Origin: Nymphaea colorata
Taxonomy: Eukaryota; Streptophyta; Magnoliopsida; Nymphaeales; Nymphaeaceae
NCBI RefSeq assembly: GCF_008831285.2
Contig: NC_045142.1
Location: 26,735,876 to 26,799,875 of the forward strand
Reading direction: 5' to 3'
Length of the DNA stretch: 64,000 bases
A program made the translations under genes and the position numbers. Each line of letters begins with the position of its first letter. Within the stretch, counting starts at the first letter, position 1. The notes under the pieces were generated by a model that saw only the letters and a list, made by a program, of their open reading frames with translations, did no database searches and was not told where the DNA came from. Of this stretch, positions 21,450-34,800 are shown piece by piece.

Positions 21450-23920
21450 CGACGAAAAGAGCGAGCGAGAGGGAGGGATCGAAGTCGATGAAGCTACTTC
21501 GGAACATAGTTTAATATGCATCCAATGATGGAAAGCAGGCAGAAAAGTAAATTACATTAAATAATTACAAATAACAATAAATGACGAATAAAAGCAGGCT
21601 CCGGCGAAAAATTCAAAGCACAAGAACCACCCACCCAGGAGAGGGAGCGCCTATCCGACGGTCACGCGGACAATTAATTCAAAAAAGGAAAAATAATGGA
21701 CGGTCCAGATTACCGTTTAGGCCGCGAAGGCGCGCGATTCAAAAACGAGTGGGACGTGGAGCGGGTCGCTTGTGGATCCGTTCTGGCCCTCCATCCTACT
21801 GCCACTATGAATAGCCAGGTAAGATGAATCGGGGTCTAAAAAACCCGAGACGGGGATCAATGGGCCAGATCTGAAGAACACGTACCCTTTTATTGTAAAC
21901 AAATTATTGGGTGTTCATATATTCGGACCGATATTTAGATGAAAATGAAAAAAAATTTATACTATCCGAATCGGACTTGTAAATTCATGATACGTTGAGA
22001 GTTGATTATAAATATTGGATACAAGAATAATCAAGGGGTCAGATTAATGCTTGTTACTTGTTATTTGGTAAGATACTTATTTGGAAAGCGGAATTAGAAT
22101 CCAAATCTCATTGGATGCCATTTTTTAAATCCAAATTGACTGATTTATCAATCGAAGGTTGGCCCTGTTTTTTTTCCATGCCGGACTTTGAGAAGCGTAG
22201 TTGCAAGTCGGTTGTAACCTCCTCCTCAATTGCAAATTCAAAAATTTGTAGCCGTTGGCAGAAGCATCTGGACTTTGAAGCAGTGGCTAGGCTTACTCAA
22301 ATGGCTTGTGATACAACACATATGAATGCCACGGTTAGAAAAGCCCAAACAGATGATATCCGTTAAGTGGCGTTTGACAGCAGAAAGTTTTTGTGATGAA
22401 AAGTTTTTCCTTGAAACGCTGCAAGAAATTTTTTTCAAGGTGCCCATGAGTTGAACTTTGAGTTGTCTAAATACATGGAAATCGTTGCCAAGTCATCGTC
22501 CATTGATTTAGTCGCTTCATAACAAGTACCACAAATGCTTCTGACAACATTGTAAATATATTCACGTAAAGTAGCTCATTTTGCAAATGAATATGTCTAG
22601 CGCACAAAAAATGTCAATATCTGCACCCTATTTGGATCAAGTTTTTCTAAAAATTACGTTCATCATTTTTGAGATACCAATAGCAGCTGAACTTGTAAAA
22701 CATAGACTCACTCTCTGATAGATGGAAAGGGGACAAAAGTAGACAGTCATCCAAACTAACGACGCTTCCTTGTGCTCGAGTTTAGCTCTTTGTGGTGCAG
22801 TTTATCAGGTTCAATCTCGTGAACCATGAGGATGAGGATGAGCTAAACAAGCACGGGTCCGGTTAGTTGAATTTGAGACGTCGATAAAAAAGTAGAAAAG
22901 CCTGTTCTACACTATGAATGCTAGGTCCAACCAGTTGCATCTTAGAATGCCAATTTCATTTTATAAAGGCTGTTAATCTATGCAACAGCCTGAGCTTTTG
23001 GTTCTATGAGGGACATCTTACCTTTCCAATTTCAGGAACTTCGGTAGACATTTCCAGAGAGAATTACTCATATAGTGCAGATGGTTAATGCAACATATGG
23101 ATAGCAGAAAAGGTAAGTTTGCACAACAGACCTACGGTGGTTTTAAAACATTAAGTGCTGCAAGAAAACAAATCAATTTAAGACTTACAAGCCATGAAAT
23201 GAAATTTTAGTACCTAATGCAGTACCGAGAATACCAGCATCCTGTCTCGGGCATTTGACCCACAATCTGCCTCCCATGTGACAAGCACCAGAGCTGGTGG
23301 CCCAACCCATAATCAACCAAATGGAAGTTACGAGTAACTAACCGTTTAGAGCTGGCACAGGATATCTCAATTATTCATCTGCACATATTTTCTGCTTAGT
23401 CAACCATAAGAATCACAATTTCATGGATTTTGAGATGCGAAAACTAGCTTTGACAGGAAAAGAAAACTAATTTTAGATGACGCAGGCCCTGTCGGGCAGT
23501 CATGTCTTTTGGCAGACTGGGTGGACTCTCCCATCATGCTGCTCTTTGCCAGACAGAAGTTTGTCTGTCCCTAACAGAAATCAAATTCGTGTTGTGATCG
23601 GAGGGACTTCAGGACATTTTAACACTTGCCTGACCAACTGGCTAACATGATGGAGGCTTCTCATGCCAGATATGCGCTTGACTTAATTAACAGAACTATA
23701 AACATTTGCAAAATCAACAACAAAGTTAGCTTGCTCAACGTATCCTTCAGAAAGAGAAATGGCCTTCCAAGCTATAGGTTTGTATAATCCCCAGAAGATG
23801 GTAACCAGGCCCCACAAAAACTTACAAAGAACACAAGAATGGCAGCATTCATCAATTTTTATTGGACAGTTTGGAGAAAGAAGAGCTCGAAAAGACATGT
23901 TTGACTAACAACATTACTGC
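21450..23920. other. Region between the coiled-coil gene promoter and the complex I gene 3' end
   Basis: About 2.5 kb. The first 400 bp upstream of the coiled-coil gene start are moderately GC-rich and are its likely promoter and 5' UTR. The rest, including the open frame at 22058-22366, shows no recognisable product. Confidence 0.45.
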
Positions 23921-26900
23921 TCAACTTCCACCATGACCATCCTTTTCCTCCTTTTCTTTGCGTTTAGCAGCTCTCAGTTGACGCTGCTCTTCCTTATAAA
24001 TGGAATTTCTCCGGCGAAACTGCAAGAATGATTTACAAGCAGATCATTAAGCAAGAAAAAGACAGGACAATGCCACATCAGACATGTAACTTACTGGCAA
24101 GTCAGTGCCAACTAGCTTCTCAGTAGTACTAACGCATAGAATGGAGCGTAAAACTTCAGAATGCAAATTAACATAGCACCATATAATGTCTCATGTACCA
24201 TCGAAAGACTTGAGCAACGGAATCTTTAAACTGGTTCAACAAAAACAGTAGTAGCTTATATCTTGCATTATTCTTGTAAGGATAAAATAAATAACCATAG
24301 ATGCATAGAACTCAAGAAAAAGACACTAGCTGCTAAATATGTATATGAATGATGGCCTCCACAACATTGACTTAATTGCGTAAGTCAGCTAGGTGCAACA
24401 ACCTACAATATGAAAATCACAATACCTGAGCTGTTAAGAGCATAAAGAATTAGAAAATATGATACTACAATATAGGACATTCAGCCAGTCATCCTATAAC
24501 AAGTTGAGGAATAAATCCTCAAGATGAACCATGACTAACATCTCCTGTTCTCCACTGCCATTTTATCCAATCAGCAGGTTATAATGTTGGCTTCTCAACA
24601 TCCAGACCATGGAGGATCACATCAATGCAAAATCAATAAGACAGCACAAGCTCATTACCTTTATTTACCAATTCAAGTCAACTCCACGGCATGTAAATGT
24701 ATCTCCTGAACTAGGGGACAACAGGCTTGAGGTTTATAATTTTGCATCATTCAACTTTGAAATTTCAGCAGTTAGCCTTCTGTCCCATCCTCAAGTTGTG
24801 CCCTTTCAAGTAATCTCAGCTACTAAACTTTCCAATTTCTAAAAACAGCGACACCTAACCTAATAACTCTGATTTACCATGTTCACAGTATTAATAATTG
24901 TGATCGTCACAGTAACCTACACTTTGTCACAAATGCTAACTTTACTACACTGGAGTTCACAGGCATGCAAAACATAATGAAATCATTAATTTCTATTATT
25001 CAATGATACACCTTCCTATTGATTATCCCTTTGACGTACTTGTCATAGCCAAGTCATGAGTATTTCTGCACCAACCAAGTCATGAGAAATTGCACAATTT
25101 TTTATTTCTTATATTTGCATCTGACATTCTCCCATCAACAGCCAGGTTCCTTGATAACATATTCACATATCCAACTGGCGCAGCCTTCAGGGTTTTTCCA
25201 TTGCATATGATGTATAGTCAATCTACTCATCAAAAAGAAAGTTAGGAGAGAAATCCCCCCACACGTTACCAATCAGAGACAAACATAGGCCCCCAATCAA
25301 AATACTGCAAATTTTCCATCAGACTGTCAAACCTGACTTCCAATTTGACATGGAGTCTTCTGCTTTACACAATTATCTTTCTGGATGACATTTAGATATG
25401 ACAACTCAACCTCATAGTCACCAGATGTGGTGCATTTTATTCATAATTTTTTACAATAGGAACACAATTTTCATGTAAGCTTTATCCATCCTTGACGAGC
25501 TTGATCCCAATCTAATAAGTAATAACCTTCGCCTACCTTTTGCAGAACACAAATATGATTGCTTTTTTTTTTTCCAAAAAAATGTGAAAAGGATGGGAAA
25601 ATAAAAACAAAAAACAAAAAGGGGGAATATCGTGATATTTGAAAAAAAAAACGAAAAATGAAATATTATGATCTTAATGTGTTTATTGTTTTTTAAGAAA
25701 AACTTTAATGTAATTTATTTTTTTATTTTTATTTTAATAGTACTAACTCTCTTGGACCTTGATAGATGTTTTTGTGGAAACTTAGTAGAATTTTCAAACT
25801 TTCATATTTATTCTATTTTTCCTATTTTTGTTTTTAATCCTGCATATGTTTCGAGAGAAATAAAATTTCCTTTTAATACCTGAAACAATGGTCATCAATA
25901 AAACCCAAGAACTATATTTGAGACCATGATCTTAAGCATCCATTAATACCTTTTTCATCTATGCTGCAGCTAATTACCACTCAATCATCAACTCCACTGC
26001 CCTATTCTTGACCTGCTTTCTCCATATAGAATTCTTATTTCTTCTAGTTGGACCCAAAGATCTTCCTACAATTTTTCTTTTCCCTACTAAAAATTAAAAA
26101 CTGCATCTAAAATTGCTTACTCCAAATAATCTGGTCAAAGTTAAACCCTTCCAGCATTTCATCATCATTGTTTAACCATCTCTTAACTTGCTTATACATA
26201 ACCTGGTCCATTTTTAACTTCCTCATTTTTTAAGCACTGCTAAGTTCACATTTGGCTAGAAATGTCATTTGACTTCGAAACATTCATGTGGCTCCAAACT
26301 CTATGTCACACGGGTACTCCTCTTAAGGAGGAGTACCCGCACGGTACGGGTACGGTACCGGTATGGGTACCGGTACGCCCGTGGGTGCGCCTTTAGTGCG
26401 GTCAACACGGTATCGGGTACGGTCAACGTACCTGGGTTCAATTTCGTCCAATTTCAAACTCGGTCAACTTTGACCGAGTCCATAGTTGTCCATTTTTTAT
26501 TTTGATGATTTTAAGTTTTTAAGTTTTAACGTTTTAAATATCATGTAACGTTAAAATGGTTGAAAACCCTAAACCCCAAAGACGTCTTCTTCCTCCTTCA
26601 ACACATTTCTCACTGACTGCAGCAATCTCTTTGGCGACCGACAACTACAGTGGATGAATGGCAGCGACCGGCAGTGACCGGCGACGGTATTTTGCTTATT
26701 TTTTATGAATCCTCTCGACTGACACTTGTGTTTTCGACGGTCGGCGGCAACTTGTTCCTCCGGCGGCGATTACAACCATACGTTCGGTAGTTTTTCCGAT
26801 AGCTTTTTCTGGTTCTTCAAATCCCATCTTACAGTCCCTTTCTTTGTTTTATTAACCTATTGTATGTCGTTTTGATTTCGTTTTTACGTTTTTTTGTTTT

Positions 26901-27424
26901 CTTGTTGTTCGTTTAAAATTTTTAACGATGCATCTTAATTTGGTCTGTCTTCTGAATAAGTGAATGTTCTATGGACCGTTTTTATTTGTTTTCTGTTTCT
27001 GTTTTCTTGGTTTCGGTCGTCAAGACTCTGCCAGACAGCCACTCAAGGCTCATGAGTGCTGCTAAGCCTGCTATAAATACACTTAGAACAGAAAAATAGC
27101 ATTATAGGCTATAATGCTATGTTTCTGTTCCAACTGTTATGTTTTTTTATCATTAAAATGATTAAATCGGTAATTTCTGCCTGCAGCCTGCACCTACTTT
27201 TACTGTTTTACAGTTTTACTTGTTTAGCATGTTCTGTTTACCTGTTTAGCATTTCCTCTTTAACCATGGCTTGAGTTGTGACTTGTTTATCAAGAAAGCT
27301 GAAATATTTGTATGTTAATTACTTCTACACTGTGTTTTGGATCATGATTTATGAATATGCTATTCTGTTTGTAATTTTTTGATATATATATACGTGTGAA
27401 TATGTTATTTTGTTTGAAATCTTT

Positions 27425-27471
<47 letters not shown>

Positions 27472-30400
27472 CGCATGTGTGTACGGCCGTACCCCCGCAC
27501 TCAAATTTTTTGAAAATGGTCCGTACCAGTACCCGTACCCGTACCTATGTGACATAGTCCAAACTAAATGTCCTTTCATTTGCGAGGAGGTCAAATAGAT
27601 AAGGAGGATGAAGCAGTGCTGCAGTTTATAGGAACCTACCCAAAAATAGGTAAAAACTGATGGGATATCACTTTGTAACATTATTATCAGAGACTGTAGG
27701 TACCACCGTTCCTTGATTTATGACTGTCATGGCTTGTGAGGTATCAAGTTTCTGGCCCTAGATATGTAACTGTCAAGCACACAGCAGCACAAAGGCTAAA
27801 AAAGATATGTTTGCTCATCACAATCAGCTCATGTGCAAGCTTCGTCTGTACAACAAAACAAATGATGCTTGGTTTTATGATATCTTCAGTCTATGCTAAT
27901 CTTCACCATGAAATATCTTTTGAATAAGATATAGGATGACCAATGGAGGATCAGTTACATCACCTAGATTTCCAAAGACAATCCAGCAAGGCTCACGCTG
28001 GCACATTTAGCAGCGTATAAGAAATCTATGCTTTGTGTTGTCCTCAAGATAACTTTGCATGTATGGTGGTTTGATTTTCCATTGATTAAACTTACAACAT
28101 ATGAATGAACTAACTAATTAATATTGCAGTTTCCTCTTTGAATTTTTATATAAAATAAAAAAATTTGAGAGAATGAGAACAACAATCAACATGATCAATG
28201 TTGGGAATCAATTTTGAATTGTTGATTTCTAGGTGCACACGTGCATGCTTAACAAAGAAGGCCTCAGTGAGAATTTTTCTAGTCTAACTTGAAGAAAAAA
28301 AGGAAAACAAAATAGCAAGCCATCACTTGGTTAGAAACTGGGTAAGAGCTATGATAAACTTTCACTTGCCATCATGAACAACCGTCCAGACATATGCTGC
28401 TGCATAGAATTAGTCCTGTCGATGTGGTATCTACAACTATGCTAAAGGGAGGACTACTATGAATTGATTTAGGTCAGCTGCAGAGGTTTTAAGTGCGTTC
28501 TGCCATTCTCTGGTATGTCAACCACAACTAAACATATACCCTAACCATATTTTCCTTCAGCAGACTGATTAATAAATAATATGTTCTTTGTTACTCATAT
28601 CATGATTTTCTCGTGCAACTTAGTAGAAACACCCAACAACATTTTGTGTGAAACATAGACTAGGTAAATAAGCAAATGCCAGTACTTTAGAGATAGAGCT
28701 AAACTTAGTGTTCTGTAAATTCAAGGAACTCAACGATCATACAATGAAGTAGTTTCCTTCAAAGCAAAAAGGCAACCATTTCTTTTATCTTCAGAATCTA
28801 CCACCTAGTCCCAACCATCAGAAAGCCATGTTTGACGCATATAGAGGAAGTTGAAAAATCTATCTTTCATATTATCTAAGCCATGCATCTAATATCAACC
28901 AAAAAAAAGAACATCCATTACCCATTTCTTGTACGCTGGAATTTTAAGTGTTAAATGAAAAAGCAATCCCAAAATAGACCCAATTAAAGCAGTGATAATC
29001 ATCATAATCTCCACACAAAATGTTTCTAGGAACTACCTATACTTACCTACAATGTTGTAAAAGGTGTAGCGTAATGCGTATTGGTCGGGCCGACCTATAC
29101 GCCGTATCGTAACGTATCACAAACGTAGCGTAGCGTATCGTAAAATTAATGAAAAAATCATAAAAAATCCGAAAAAATAAACAAAAAAATCAGAAATCAA
29201 GAAAAATGTATTCAATATAAAAAATATCATCATACATAAGGAACATTCATATGTATCAACAAACATTCAAAAATAAGAACTCAGAGATTCAAAATACCAA
29301 TTTTAAACTTGAAAATTTTACAGAATCTTAGGGCTTAGAGTCTTAGGACTTGGAGTCTTAGTACTTAGATTACATCACAATTTCATAAGTTCAAAGCATA
29401 TAGTTATCATCTTTCATGATTCTACGATAATATCTCCCAAATCAATGAATCCTCAGTGATTTTTTATGAAAATTGGCAAAATCTCTCCCTTCCACGTCTC
29501 TTGAAGTCTTTAGACAGAAAAAGGGAGAGAGGAAAGAGTGTTTAAACTTTAAAACATAACGCAAAAGGGGGCCGTTGGGCCCCTTTTTTGTGTTTTTCTC
29601 CATATCGTATGTTACGGGAGTGTATCACATGTATAGTACGATATGGGCGATATGCTTACAATACACGAGCGTATCGTAAGCATACCGTATAGGTTTTCTA
29701 AACCTATACGGTACGTATCATACGATATAGATAACATTGCTTACCTAAATAATAATTAGAATGTGAACGAAGGAAGAAGTGTCAGCAGGCCAATGTATGC
29801 TCCGGTTACATAGTAGATGGAAGAAAAGTACCATATGCATGAAAGAACGCAATTCCCAAATCACAATAATGATACCACCATAATCCAACAATAAAAATGG
29901 TCACGTAAAATAAACACATCACTTCTTTTCAACTCACAGAACAACCAGCGGTTCTAGTCTCAACATGCTTTCATGTCCAACCAATCACCATAACCTATTC
30001 CATTATGCTAAACACGTTTGGAATACTGTCCGATAAATTGTATTGATTGTTTAAACAACCCTGCTGAAGAAAAACTTACTAATTACTAAGTTAATGCACA
30101 GAGAAGTCCACTGACTGATTAAAACCACCAAGCGTCTACATCATAGTTGAATCAAGTTAACGCTAAGCTGCGAAAACTTAATGTGCCAAGGAAACCTAGA
30201 AGTTGTCCCAAAGTACACCTACAGTCAACGCTAGGGGATGCCAAGTCCTAATGTTAAGCTATGTCATCTAATTCAAGTCATTGATGTAGGAAGCTATGGT
30301 AATTGAACGGCAAATTTCGGAACGAATCAATACCAGAATTCACCAACTTAATTAATTGTTCAACCACGAAATGCACAGTGATGGATGGAACAAATGGAGG

Positions 30401-30806
30401 GGGAGGGACACGAGATACTTAACGGAAGAAGAAAAGGAAACGCATATAAAATTAATCAAGAAACGAGAAAAATGCCACTAACAAATCAAATCCGACCAAA
30501 CACTTAGTTCCAAATAGGCGGCCCGCCAAGATCAAGGCGAGCGGTGGATATTAAAGGGGAGAAAGATATTAACCAAATTATGAACAGAAGATCATGGAGG
30601 AAGGGAATGGGGGAAGGCACGAATAGGGAAGTATTGATGGATTGGGGAGATTTTACCTCCTTGCCATGGTGGAGGCACTCAAGGTAGTCTTCGCGGAGCA
30701 GGGCACAATCCTTCGGCTCTCTGCAATGAGACATGCACTCACTGAACTCCGTCCAGAAATCGAAGCACCGACCCTTGTTCCCGTTGATCCCCCAACCAGA
30801 CGCCAT
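23921..30806 (-). CDS. NDUFS5: Mitochondrial complex I 15 kDa subunit, NDUFS5-like
   Basis: Two exons on the minus strand: 30806..30657 (50 codons, starts MASGWGINGNKGRCFDFWTE) and 24019..23921 (32 codons and stop, starts FRRRNSIYKEEQRQLRAAKR), joined phase 0 to give 82 residues. A twin CX9C pattern is visible: Cys14-X9-Cys24 and Cys34-X9-Cys44, with an extra Cys28. Such proteins are imported into the mitochondrial intermembrane space and oxidised there; NDUFS5 is an accessory subunit of the complex I membrane arm. The C-terminal tail is Lys/Glu/Arg-rich. Length and sequence match plant homologues as I remember them. No N-terminal targeting peptide is expected. The odd feature is the 6,637-bp intron, large for such a small gene, which contains two complete transposons. 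Confidence 0.95.
26301..27557. mobile_element. Non-autonomous hAT-like element in the complex I gene intron
   Basis: Bounded by exact 8-bp direct repeats TCCAAACT (26293-26300 and 27558-27565). The termini are perfect 10-bp inverted repeats, CTATGTCACA and TGTGACATAG. GGTAC/GGGTACGG motifs are repeated just inside the left end, with their complements GTACCCGTACC just inside the right end, as in the subterminal binding repeats of hAT elements. Length 1,257 bp. The interior holds a GC-richer segment (about 26580-26790) and a (TA)n run. I see no transposase. The 8-bp duplication supports hAT. Confidence 0.88.
27425..27470. repeat. (TA)n microsatellite inside the 26301-27557 element
   Basis: About 22 TA units, just inside the right subterminal region of the transposon. 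Confidence 0.95.
29050..29739. mobile_element. Non-autonomous hAT-like MITE in the complex I gene intron
   Basis: Bounded by exact 8-bp direct repeats CTTACCTA (29042-29049 and 29740-29747). Short termini CAATGTT and AACATTG are inverted repeats. Subterminal regions are dense in CGTATCGTA/TACGATACG-like motifs on both sides. Near the right end AAACCTATACGG pairs with CCGTATAGGTTT as a hairpin. Length 690 bp with an AT-rich core and no coding capacity. The family differs from the 26301-27557 element, since termini and subterminal motifs differ. Confidence 0.85.
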
Positions 30807-31592
30807 TCCTACTCTCTTTCTCTCTCTTCCTTCTCAGTCGCTCTTTCCTCCGACTTAGCGACGGGTACCGGGTACATATCGGATCGTAGTTAAATGGGAT
30901 CCGAAACATAGGTTTTTCTTTTTCTATTCAACTGCAACTTAATAGAGATAGTTGATCAATACTACTCTTCCTTGATTACGCTTGTCAAATTTTACCTTTA
31001 AAACAAATTCACTATTTTACTGTTCTAGTCATACTTGTAGCTAATTATAAGCTTATTTAGAAAAAAAAATGTTTATATGTGTTGAACATTCTTATCTATT
31101 TTCTGAAAAAGTTCAAAATTTTTAATTAATTTAACTTTCACTCGAAATACTCAAGCAAAAGAATGGGAATGAACAACGTATTTCCTACTTGTAATATGCA
31201 ATTTCTCTTAATCTCTTTATTTCCAAATCTCTCTCTCTCTCTCTTTCTCCTTAACTAGAGCCGATAAAATGGGAATGCATATCAAAATTGGAGGACAAAA
31301 CGTCCCCTAGATACAAAAATTGGGGACAAGAAGTCCCCTAGTTACAGTAACAAACCGCAATACAAAAGCAAAAGAGTAAGTATAAATACAACGTACAGAA
31401 AAACAAAAAAATGGGTAAAAAAAGAATGGAAGGACGAACCGACATCATCTCCCAGTCGCAGAAAAAGGACGACGTCGCAGCTGAATGGCAAAATGAACAT
31501 CTCCCTGCACAAGCCGAGCCACAGACTCCGACGAAGAGAAGGTGCCCCTGAAGACCTTGTTGTTGCGCTCTCTCCTTAACTAAAGGGTTCTT

Positions 31593-31593
<1 letters not shown>

Positions 31594-31631
<38 letters not shown>
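31594..31631. repeat. (TA)n microsatellite
   Basis: About 19 TA units. Confidence 0.95.
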
Positions 31632-31632
<1 letters not shown>

Positions 31633-34333
31633 AAAGTTGGTAAAAACCAGACCACATGATCCCTCTCATTAATAACTCTAGCTCAAACTTCTTAAGCAGC
31701 TTCATGAAATTCTTATCTTAGACTTCGGATATGATACTGACAATGAGTTGTTGAGCCCTTTGGCTATCAAATGCCCCTTAACATGCCAATTAAGGATGCG
31801 ATATTGCATATTATGTCGAAACTAATACCATTAAGGTAATACCAACAATGAAATATATCTCTGGGTTTCATGAACTAATTAAGGACGCGTCTCTACTTGA
31901 AGGAGTGTTGGTGCCAAACGAAGAAAACTCACTTCAAGATATATAAAAGGGCTCCATGCATGGTTAAGGGTTTCACAATGAGTTTGGTATGATTGATACT
32001 GCAGCTCACCGATCTCTCTCTAGTAAATCAAATCGCAGAAACAACAAAATCCCTGGAAATCTTTTCAAGATGAATGGAGGCAAGTTACAGATGGCTGGCT
32101 TTCAACATGCAGGAATTCAGAATTTGTCAAAAAAAGGAAAAGGATTTAATGTTGCCCATGTCTAAGAAGGAAGCAAGATCTGATAAAAATGAGACTAACA
32201 AAAAGAAGTAACATAAGTAAAGAATAATGAGGAAAAGAAAACGTGTACGGACAAGCTTCCGCTTCCATATAGGGGCCAACTTTAGCATACGACCATCTCA
32301 AGAAGCTTTCTTACATTTTTTCAATTCATCAACACTGATGGCCGCAATTTCTTCAAAATTGTAAAACAAGTGCCTAATTTTATCTAATCATATGTTTTAA
32401 CTTAGATTTACAATCTTAGTTACTTTGTCATAAACTGCATAAAGTTTTTTACACTTTGTGCTAACTTAGATAAGGGTTACAACATTAAAAGGATGACACA
32501 AAGAGCTAGTTTGCAACGTGAAATGAATTAGGAAATTCAAAGTTGTGGGGCTTGCTTTTAGGTTGAAAGGAAAAAGACCAGTTGTTTTCTCTTTCTCTTT
32601 CATTTGGTTATACCGAAGATCTTTGTCACTTCATCAAGTAATTCGTTAGGAAGTAGGTGATCTTCAACTTATTCAAAGACAAAAGAGGGAGGGATGACCA
32701 ATTAAAAATTTAGAAGCAGGAAGTAAATATACATGGAAATCAGCAAGTTAGCAACCAATAATATTTGTCACAACTGTTGAACATCTATAACATGGAAAAT
32801 TCCAATTATGTTTTGATAAGATATCTCAAGCCAAAACAGACCAACATGTCTTGCTAGCTGATTACATAACTTGTTCAAGGTGCAAATAGCGAAATAATCT
32901 TAAGAAATAATGGAGCAAGATTAAGTTCATCTAAGCCACTAACAAGAGTTGTTCAAGATTGCGAACTTGGTCACATTGTACATGAGAATCAAATCAGCAC
33001 ACCGTCACCACCAGCTGCAAGAGGTTCAGCTCTAACTTGTTAGAGGATTAGACTCGAGAGCTTCAAGCCAAATCTAGCTAAGGGAATGCATCTCTCGAGC
33101 ATGTATTATCTGGTAAGGCGGGGTTGATATGCTTAATTAACCTGATCAACTTTTCTAATGAAGAAGAAAGAAACAAATCTACCCTTAAGTACCACAAAAT
33201 TGTTAATATTTTGGAAATCATGTGACTGATGGTATGAATGACACATATATATAAGTTCAATCCTGATCTAATGGACAGTGGGTCCAATGATTTTTTTTTT
33301 TTTTTTTGGATGGGATTTGCACATCTAGTCATGAATATCACAGTGCAAAGGAACATGTGGACTTATTCCTGCTGTCGGTGTTAACAAATCAAGCACTAAT
33401 CTTTATATACATATATCATGAGATAACATATGCACGTGAGATTTAAAGAAATAACTTAGTTAATAGACTAAGAAGTCTACATCGATCACAAGATTGGATT
33501 AATTGGGCATATTTAAGGATGGCATTGATGCCCATTATTGAGGGGGGACTTATGCTCAAAATGGAACGTACTCTTGCTAATTAAATGTATTTGTTGTCAC
33601 GCAAGCATTGAAACTATATACCTTGATTCAATTATGCACGTATTTTTGAGAAAGTCTGGCATGACTTTATGTGGAAACACAATGGAAACCGAGCCATGTA
33701 CCCTTTTTGCTTTGAACAATGAGTGAGTTTTCTTTTTTTTTTTTTTTCTTCAAAAAGAAAAAGATTTTATAAAGGTACAAATACCTTGATAGCGACTATC
33801 ATTAAAAGGAAGATTCCACCTTCTAACTCCTCACAGCCTGTGATGCGATTCCCTCCTCCGTAATATATTGCAATAAACCATAAATAAGTGTATTTGAATT
33901 GATATTTTAAAGTGCATGAGAGACAGAGGGATGGGGGGCCGGAGATACGATGGGTTGTCTGGAAGAGAGATTCCCATGCAAACATGGAGACCCCACGATC
34001 GAAGGGATTCTCCCTTAAATTGGGCAATAGCTTTTGCGCCTGGCAAAAAGTTGGTCGGATGGGATCCACTCCAAAAATTCCTCATTACTTTTTTGTTGGG
34101 AGAAAGAGATCCAAGTCGCGGGTTGCCCAAGCTTGGGACGTGGACCAATTGCAAGTCCCTGAAGTTGAAGCTTATGTACCACCATGCAAAATATTGTGAA
34201 AAAAAGAATGGGGAAAAACCATTAATTAAATCCTAGATATTCAAGCATTTCTTTACATCTTTTTTTTTTTTCACTCAACACTGAAAATGGTGGATCCTAG
34301 AAGAAGAAGAAGAAGAAGAAGCAGAAGAAGAAA

Positions 34334-34800
34334 CTTTAAAAACCAGTCCCATTTAACTATATATGATCAAACATTTGTGGGTGTTCATTGATTTGAATCA
34401 AAGCTGAAAGGCGAAGCAGTTGCTTTAAAAACCAGTCCCATTTAACTATACATAGATCAAACATTTGTGGGTGTTCATTGATTTGAATCAAACCTGAAAG
34501 GCGAAGCAGTAGCATTAAAAACCAGTCCTATTTAACTCTCTAACGATTAAATATTTGTGGGTGTTCATTGATTTGGATCAAACCTGAAAGGCGAAGCATG
34601 CAGCGGCTTAAAGAACCAACTGTCCCATTTAACTCTAATAGAGGAAACATCTGTGGGTGTTCATTGATTTGGATCAAACCTGAAAGGCGAAGTATGCGGT
34701 AACTTTAAAAGCCAGCGCCGCCGTCGAATTCCATAGAGTAATATAGATTAAACAGTTGTGAGTGTTCATTGATTTCGATGAAAGCTGAAAGGAGAAGCAG
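34334..34800. repeat. Five-copy minisatellite, unit 89-96 bp
   Basis: Units start at about 34334, 34423, 34513, 34607 and 34703. Each has CTTTAAAAACCAGTCCCATT near its start, then GTGGGTGTTCATTGATTTG, then CTGAAAGGCGAAGCAG. The first copies are nearly identical and divergence rises to the right. A GAA-type run (about 34300-34332) lies just left. No coding frame is kept across the units. Confidence 0.9.
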
